DNA from: Allomyces macrogynus ATCC 38327
Taxonomy: Eukaryota > Blastocladiomycota > Blastocladiomycetes > Blastocladiales > Blastocladiaceae
Direction: 5' to 3'
DNA length: 64,000 nucleotides
Assembly: GCA_000151295.1 (NCBI GenBank)
Contig: GG745329.1
Coordinates: 1,907,537-1,971,536 of the forward strand
Under the pieces are notes generated by a model. The model was not told the origin of the DNA. It did no database searches and worked only from the letters and a program-made list of their open reading frames with translations. Positions 58,115-64,000 of the stretch are shown piece after piece. Made by a program: the position numbers and the translations under genes. Position 1 is the stretch's first letter. Each line of letters starts with the position of its first letter.

Positions 58115-61100
58115 TCACGACCTGGCTCGACTGCTCACGACAAGGTTCGCCAGCTCTTTTCGAAGTGAGTTCACCTCGCTATGTGGAGCGGAAGCACAGA
58201 CGCAGCAATGTGAGCGCGATCCAGGATGGATGACAAATGTGCAAGCAGTCGCCCCATACCTCGTCAACTGCACGTTCTCGGAAATGAGCTTTTGCGTTTC
58301 GTGCTGCCGCGCCGCAATCTGCTTGACGAGCTTGCGGTTGACCGTCGACACGGTCTTTTCGAGTAGGTCGCGCTGCCGCAAGTCCTGGTCGCGTTCGTCG
58401 GTGACGATCCGACCTCCACCCGCGCGCCGCCGACCGGGCCCCGCGCCGGCTGGCGGTGCGCTCGCACGCTTGGGCGAGGTGGACGATGCGCTCCCCACCG
58501 ACCCCGATCCGGACACAAGTCCCGCCGAGTTCGGGCCGGTCGGCTTCTTGACGGGCGACGGCATGGCCGACGAGACAGGCGAATAGGTCGGGCTCACGTC
58601 GGGCGACCCGCAGTACTTTTGAAACAGGTCGCACAAAAACGACTTGAGCTCGTGCTTATCGTGGTACCGCTGCGAGAGCAGCATCACGTCGCGCTGCATC
58701 GCCTCGATCACGGCGTGCGCGTCGCGCGTGCGGTCTTGCTGCGACGCGAGCTCGCGCATCGTGCCCTTGAGTTTCTGGAGCAGGTCGTCCTTGGCGAACC
58801 GCATGTGGTTGCGCGCTTTGAGGTACCCGCCGAGCTCGACGCCCATGTCGCCGAGCTGCGCCTGCAGCCGCACAATATCCTGTTCGCGCGGCTCAATCTG
58901 CTTGCGCAGCTCGACGATCTTGTAGTCGAGCACAAACTTGAATTTTTCGAGCTCCTTGTTCTTCTTTTTCAGGTCGCTGATGCGCTTCTCCTTGTCCTCG
59001 ATCGTGTCCTCACGCTCCCGCAGCTCTCGTCTCGCGCCGGCAATATCCTTTTCGAGCGTCTTGATAATGGCCGTGAGCTTGTGCTCGTCGTTCGACATTT
59101 TCTGCAGCTCGGCCTTGTTGCCCTCGATGCGCTTGAGCAAACCCTCGTACTTCTTGTGCATTTCCTCGTTCTCGAGCTGGATGAGCTTGAGGCTCGCGCG
59201 CTCGTCTTTGAGCCGCTGCTCGTAGTAGTACTGCATTTGCAAGATCTCTTGCTCGGTGCCCGCGTCAATGTCGCTCGATTTGGCCAGAAAGTCGGCGCGC
59301 CGCTTCGTGAGTTCAGCCTCGAGCTACACAGTCCACCCAAAGAGCAAGTGACGTGAGCGGTCAGCAGACCGGTGGAGAATGGACAGTGGACACAAAAAGG
59401 ATCACGAAACGCACGTTTTGCATCTCGGCCGTCTTCTCATCAATCTTTTTGGCATAAAACTCGCGCAATGCCTCGAGCTCCTCGGAGAGCGAATCACGAA
59501 TCAGCGTCATGTGCTGCGACCACTGCATCTTCTTTTGCTCGAGCGCCATTTCGAGCGCGCGGTACCGCTCGGCCTCGGCCTTGAGCTTGAACTGCGTGCT
59601 CTCCTCAAGCTCGCGCTTTTCGCTCGAGTGGTTGGCCTTGAGCTCTCTGAGCCGCGACGAGTGCTGCACGACATTTTCCTCGTAGGCTTGCCGCAACATC
59701 TCGTTGTCGGTCGCTAGCGCCTCGATATCGTGCACGAGCCGGTCGGTCGTCTCGCGCGCCTTTTGCGTGTACATGAGCTCGCGCTGCTCGAGCACGCGCT
59801 CGTTCTCGAGCCGAATCTCGTCCACTTTTTGCCGCAACCCGAGCATCGTCTCGAGCTGGTCCTTGACGTCCGACCGCAACGCCAAAATCTCGTCCGAGTA
59901 CATGGACTCGCCGCGATCGCGCTTCGACGCGCGCACGTCCTTGTCATGCACGCGCACGAGCGCGAGGCTGCCGTCAGGCCCGCACGTGAACAGGTGCGAC
60001 TCATCAAAGCTCATGCGCAGCCGCGAGATCGCGGCATTATGCGAGTGCAGCGAAATTACGTCGCCCGACGTCGGCGGGTACCGCACGGCCTTGACGTGGC
60101 CCGAGGTCGTGGCCGCGACGACGAGCCGCCCTGACCGGCCCACGGCCAGTTGCGTGATCCCAGCACCGACAGGGATCTCGCGCACGATCTGGGCTTCGCG
60201 CACTTCCATGATGCGACCGTCGTTGGTGCCGAGGAAAATCACCTTGTCGGGACTGAACATGGCCGTCGTGTACTGCGACGCGTGCACGTACTCGGACACG
60301 CGCCGCTGCGTGCGCAGGTCCCACTCAATAACCGACCCGTCGTACGCGACCGACAGCAGCCGCGTGTCGTCGGTGCTCCAGCTGATCGACCGCACTTTGC
60401 CCGCGTGGCCCTTGAGCGTCATGACCGGATCAAAACTCCACGTCGACCGGATCGCGACCACGTTCTCGTGCGCGACGGCGAAAAACTGGCCGCCGTTCGA
60501 GAATTGACACTAAGTGAACACCGAGAGATGGGAGGTGCGTCGGGATTCGACGTGTTGGCAAAGAAATAAATGGCGTCGCGGGCATACCTCTCGACAGTTG
60601 CGCGCCGAGTACTCCCAGAACGGGCGAATATCGTCGAGCAAAATCTTGAGCAGCTTGATGCCGTCACTAAACCCGACGAGCAAAAACAGGCCGCTCGGGT
60701 GAAACGCAATACTGTGCGGCTCCGACTTGAAGAACTTGGCCACCTCCATCGAGTTTTCAAGAAAGTTCCAGATGCGGACCGACAAGTCGGCGCCGCACGT
60801 GGCGATCAACGGCTTGCGAATGCACACGTCGATGCCCGTAATGGCGCTCTGGTGCGCCTGCGACAATTTCTCGACCTTGACGTCGTCGCTCTGCAGCGAC
60901 GAGAGCACAATCAGCTGGTTGCGCTCGAGCGAACAAATGGCCGTGTCCTCGTTGCTCGACAGCGCCATGCCGCGAATCAGCGAGTTTTCAATCTTGATTT
61001 CCTTGGCGCTGCGGTAGAGCGTGCCGTCATCGGTGCGCTCCCATACTTGCATGATGCCGTTGTTGGAACCGCACACAAACCCGTTTTGCGCAGCACGGAT

Positions 61101-62106
61101 CACGGTCATGTGGTGCGGCTTGATGGGCACGTCGGTCGAGAGACCGGTCGGAATCTCGAGCTTGAGCTCGGCGTTCTCGTAGATGAGCAGCTTGCTCTCA
61201 TCGGTTGAGACGGCGATGCGCTCCGACGAAATCCACGCGTGGTTCATGTTGTTCTGGTCGCCGCAGGAAGAACGAATGGGGGGTGAGCTTAGCATTTCCA
61301 CCAGACGGGCGCATCAAAACCCGCTGGTGAGCGTCTTCGTCGTCTTACCCGGTAATCCGTCTTTTGGAACGTCATGGGCTTGAGCGTGCCCTCGGTGAAC
61401 CGGTAGATGCGAAACACATTTTGCCCGACCACAGCAATCTGCGGCACATTCTTTTCGAACGGGTTGAAGCTGATCTGGTTCACCTTGACGTTGGCCGCGT
61501 AGTTGAGCTTGATCGACGCGTAGACCTTGCCCTTTTCCCAGTTCCACAGCTGCAGCATCCACTCGGGCTCGGCCGACTGCGTGACGAGAAATTTGTTGTC
61601 GTTGGAGATGGCAACTGAGACAATTTCCTATTCTCCAGAAGGGTCCAATCGAGCGACGTCAGACATCATTCGATGTTGGAACGGCTCGAGCGGTCCGGCA
61701 GCGCACGCACCCTCGCAATCAAGTCGTCGTCGCGCAACACCTTCTTCTTTTTCAGCGAGTGGGCGTCGAAGATGGTGACGGCCGCCTTGCGCTCGCCCTT
61801 TTCGGCCACGGCAATGAGCCGCGTCGATGCGGCTAGTGCCGAGACGGCACCGCCCTCATTGAGGGAAATGAAGCGTTGGCTCTTTTGCTCGACGTTGTAG
61901 ACAATGATGCTCGAGCCCGCCGGGTAGATGATGTGCTGGTCGTCGAGCTGGTGCAGCGCATGCGAAACGGCGCCGTTGAGGCCAAAGACGTGGCTAGACA
62001 AATGGAGTCGCTGGAATAGGTTGGTATCGGTCGTTGGAGGCCTTGCGGCTTGCAGCAGGTTGAAGAGCGGCCAGATCAAGAATCACCTCAGTGAAAGTGC
62101 CGTCAT
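58115..62106 (-). CDS. CFAP57: CFAP57 (WDR65-like) axonemal WD-repeat coiled-coil protein
   Basis: Regulator of inner-arm dynein assembly and ciliary motility. Seven exons: 62106-62087, 61993-61711, 61627-61349, 61253-60588, 60509-59415, 59323-58260, 58178-58115; all phases agree, giving 1,156 residues (human about 1,250). The first exon is only 20 nt and encodes MTALSL, joined by a split Ser codon to HVFGLNGAVSHALHQLDDQH. Two WD40 propellers follow: VSVAISNDNKFLVTQ, WMLQLWNWEKGKVYASIKLN, NQISFNPFEKNVPQIAVVGQ, NNMNHAWISSERIAVSTDES, KSEPHSIAFHPSGLFLLVGF, and KVRSISWSTDDTRLLSVAYD. From about residue 640 the protein is coiled coil (for example LKAEAERYRALEMALEQKKM and EGLLKRIEGNKAELQKMSND). A Ser/Pro/Gly-rich insert sits near the end before QLTSEVNSLRKELANLVVSS. 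No frame break. Confidence 0.95.
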
Positions 62107-62729
62107 TTTGCTACAAGTGGCTCAGAAATTGCTGGGTGGTCGCCATCATTTGGCGGCTTTCGAAGTCGTCCGAATTGCCGTTGACGTTGGGCTGCACCAC
62201 GTCTCGCACTTTGAAATCGGCTCAACATGCGCTGTCCACGTTCTTCACGCACAAGCAGCCACCTGATCCGTCTCCAGTTCCGCCGCCCGTCGCGACAATG
62301 AAAATAAAACACCACGCCGGGCTGCCTTGATTGCTCTCTAGTTCTTTTGATTCCTCTTTGCCGGCAACGGCTGGCCGCGCCGGGTCTTGACCGGCTTCTT
62401 GGCTAAACAGAGGGAGGATAGACCAATGTTTGGAGCTTGAAAAAGCCGGGTTTCCTTGGTTTTTGACAAGGGGCTCGGAAGAAAAGTTCCCACAGTTTGC
62501 TTCCTCTTTGCTGGCTTTATTTGCAACGGACTCACTCTCTTAAAGGTCTGGCGACGTTCACATCCCACGGCAGAAATTTATGGCCAGGCACTGAAGCTCG
62601 TCAGGTTATGGGCTGCATGCGCTGGCCGCGCGCTCGGCAATCCGAGGTGAACCCCGCTTCGAGAAATCACGAAAATTGTTTGAGATAATAGGACACGGCG
62701 CATCCATTCAAATCGAGAATAACAAAGGC
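62107..62729. other. Spacer between methyltransferase and CFAP57
   Basis: 623 nt, less GC-rich than the genes. It holds the CFAP57 promoter and the 3' end of the methyltransferase is adjacent. On the minus strand 62568-62338 a small basic open frame (AKKPVKTRRGQPLPAKRNQ near its end) is preceded by a possible GTGAGT donor and a TTTAG acceptor, but no join gives a recognisable protein. Confidence 0.4.
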
Positions 62730-63791
62730 TCAAGAGTTAGGGGCCACGTCGCGGCGACGCGCGATGAACACGGAAATCTCGTCGGGAGCCTGCCACTGCG
62801 GGTGCAGTTCGGCGTCCGGAACGTTGAAGAAGTAGTGGTCGACCCCCAGCGCGCGGAAAAAGGGCACCTCCTTTTCGAAATCGCGCCGCTCATACGCAAA
62901 CGCAATGTACGCGTGCGGGTTGGCCGCGGTCAGGGCGCGGAGCGTGGCCACGAGCGGCTCGTGCAGCGGGGCCCACCAGATCAGGTCGCTGAAGACAATC
63001 AGGTCAATGGGGTGCTCGTCGGGAACGAATCGCGGCACGGACCACTTCGCGGTTGGGTGGAACACCAGGGTGGAGAGTGGCGGTTCGCGATCACTCGACT
63101 GCTGCGGAGGTTCAGCTCGTGGAGAAGACGTAGTCGGTGGGAAGTAGTCGTGGAAGTCGAGGTGCCGCACGATAACTTGGCCTTGCGCGCAGGGCGCGCT
63201 CCCCGTCGCCACCGGCTCCAGGAGAGGGTAAGCCGCGCTCGTATTTTCGCACAGCAGAGGCAGCGCAATCGTGTGGTCGGTCAAAACAACCTGCGCCGTG
63301 GGTAAGATCCGCGCGAGCCCCAATCCAACAGCACCAATACCCGCGCCGAGCTCAACAATGCGCAACGGCCTAGCCCGCGCGTCATGAACCAAGGATGGGA
63401 ACGCGCGTGCCCAATCCCGGTTCGCCGTCGCAAACGTTCCGGCCTTGCCGCGCGCCTCTTGCCGTTGACGCGTCTCGAACCAGTGCAGTAGGACGAGCGC
63501 CGAGTCCCACACGGTCGCACCGGTCCCGCCCGCACAGTGGCCGGTCGGGTCCTCGCGAACGACCAACGGTGCCAGCTCAGTGGCAGAGTCGGCGAGTCCC
63601 GCGTACTCGCCTGCACGATCGTCGTTGCCGCTGCGGTCGGCGCAGGGGCCAACGTCAATCTCGCGAGTCGGAAGCTGAGCAGCGTATCCGACAGCGAGCA
63701 CAGGCACATCAATCATGTTTGGCTTGGCATCGACAGATGCACTGGAAACGGGCACGGTCGTCGACTCTCCTTGCACTGCCGTCGCCATCAT
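62730..63791 (-). CDS. METTL21-like lysine methyltransferase (methyltransferase 16 family)
   Basis: S-adenosylmethionine-dependent seven-beta-strand methyltransferase, probably protein-lysine directed. A single exon; ATG 63791 (a second ATG follows at once) gives 353 residues. Family features: GATVWDSALVLLHWFE (the W-D-[SA]-[AG] entry), motif I RIVELGAGIGAVGLGLARI, post-I Asp in QVVLTDHTIALPLLCENT, then DLIVFSDLIWWAPLHEPLVA in the place of the family D-(V/C)-(V/I)-Y motif, and AFAYERRDFEKEVPFF, which matches the E-R-x-x-x-E-x-x-F-F signature of this group. An N-terminal extension of about 70 residues and a Pro/Ser insert near the middle are unusual. Yeast relatives include EFM6 and RRG1; I cannot tell which substrate is meant. 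Confidence 0.85.
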   Translation of the reverse strand: MMATAVQGESTTVPVSSASVDAKPNMIDVPVLAVGYAAQLPTREIDVGPCADRSGNDDRAGEYAGLADSATELAPLVVREDPTGHCAGGTGATVWDSALVLLHWFETRQRQEARGKAGTFATANRDWARAFPSLVHDARARPLRIVELGAGIGAVGLGLARILPTAQVVLTDHTIALPLLCENTSAAYPLLEPVATGSAPCAQGQVIVRHLDFHDYFPPTTSSPRAEPPQQSSDREPPLSTLVFHPTAKWSVPRFVPDEHPIDLIVFSDLIWWAPLHEPLVATLRALTAANPHAYIAFAYERRDFEKEVPFFRALGVDHYFFNVPDAELHPQWQAPDEISVFIARRRDVAPNS

Positions 63792-64000
63792 TGCGTGCGC
63801 TTGACGGAATGCTGCGGGCAATATGTGGAAACGTGTCGTGCTTGCTGCTGCTGCTGGTCCAGACTGGCCAAGACACGTCGGCGTGAGTACAATCGACCAT
63901 CAACAAACATTCAAGTCTGACCAGTCTGGCTGATCAAGCACGTTGCTGTGATGTGGACTGCACCAAAGCCCATCTCTATAGGTCACGCCACCATGACACT
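63792..64000. promoter_or_regulatory. Upstream region of the methyltransferase gene
   Basis: About 200 nt to the window edge. Presumed promoter of the minus-strand methyltransferase; contains a CAG/CTG-rich patch at about 63843-63858. Nothing else recognised. Confidence 0.3.

Noticed and set aside
62338..62568. A small ribosomal protein gene
   Set aside because: The basic end resembles ribosomal tails only in composition; it matches no ribosomal protein I can name, and no intact frame was found.

Overview
This is a GC-rich, intron-containing nuclear window from a fungus that builds a flagellum. It combines fungal-type genes (NTE1, TAH18, RTC4-like, RAD26) with motile-cilium genes (CFAP57, CFAP65), a full-length talin, a PDE9-type cyclic-nucleotide phosphodiesterase and a BRCA2 with BRC repeats. 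That points to a zoosporic lineage. Blastocladiomycota (an Allomyces-like organism) is my best guess, by inference from gene content and base composition rather than by a sequence match. Introns are short (43 to about 180 nt, mostly 60-95). Many use a GTACGT-like donor, and TAG (often CTAG) is a common 3' end. Two runs of N (27026-27647, 44536-45504) show this is a scaffold.

Layout. 1-3.0 kb (+): 3' part of a FANCM/MPH1 helicase. 3.1-8.4 (-): NTE1 lysophospholipase. 9.5-10.8 (+): GPKOW/Spp2 splicing factor. 11.2-12.4 (+): NmrA-like protein ending in a CaaX box. 12.4-13.8: AT-richer convergent spacer. 13.8-15.3 (-): oxysterol-binding protein. 15.8-18.05 (+): CDC6. 18.2-19.7 (-): XRCC3-like RAD51 paralogue. 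20.0-22.3 (+): TAH18/NDOR1. 22.5-24.6 (-): aminopeptidase P. 25.0-30.6 (-): BRCA2. 31.1-36.9 (+): CFAP65. 37.1-43.8 (-): talin. 44.4-48.1 (+): DBF4. 48.4-50.9 (-): RAD26/CSB relic without helicase motifs. 51.3-52.3 (-): RTC4-like. 53.7-55.6 (+): PDE9-like. 56.6-57.1 (+): ribosomal protein L35 (uL29). 58.1-62.1 (-): CFAP57. 62.7-63.8 (-): METTL21-like methyltransferase.

Themes. Genome maintenance is over-represented: FANCM, CDC6, an XRCC3-like protein, BRCA2, DBF4 and RAD26 lie within about 50 kb, several in head-to-head pairs (XRCC3-like/TAH18, BRCA2/CFAP65, talin/DBF4). A second theme is zoospore biology: axonemal CFAP57 and CFAP65, talin for adhesion or amoeboid movement, and a cGMP-type phosphodiesterase.

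Sequence quality. FANCM, BRCA2, DBF4, CFAP65 and the NTE1 N-terminus carry one-base frame breaks, mostly beside short homopolymers, which look like base-calling errors. BRCA2 also has a 23-bp perfect tandem duplication that breaks the frame. The RAD26 gene differs in kind: four internal segments carrying ATPase motifs are missing and an in-frame TAG precedes its conserved C-terminus. Splice sites were placed by eye from GT-AG signals, reading phase and remembered family conservation; nothing was computed or searched.
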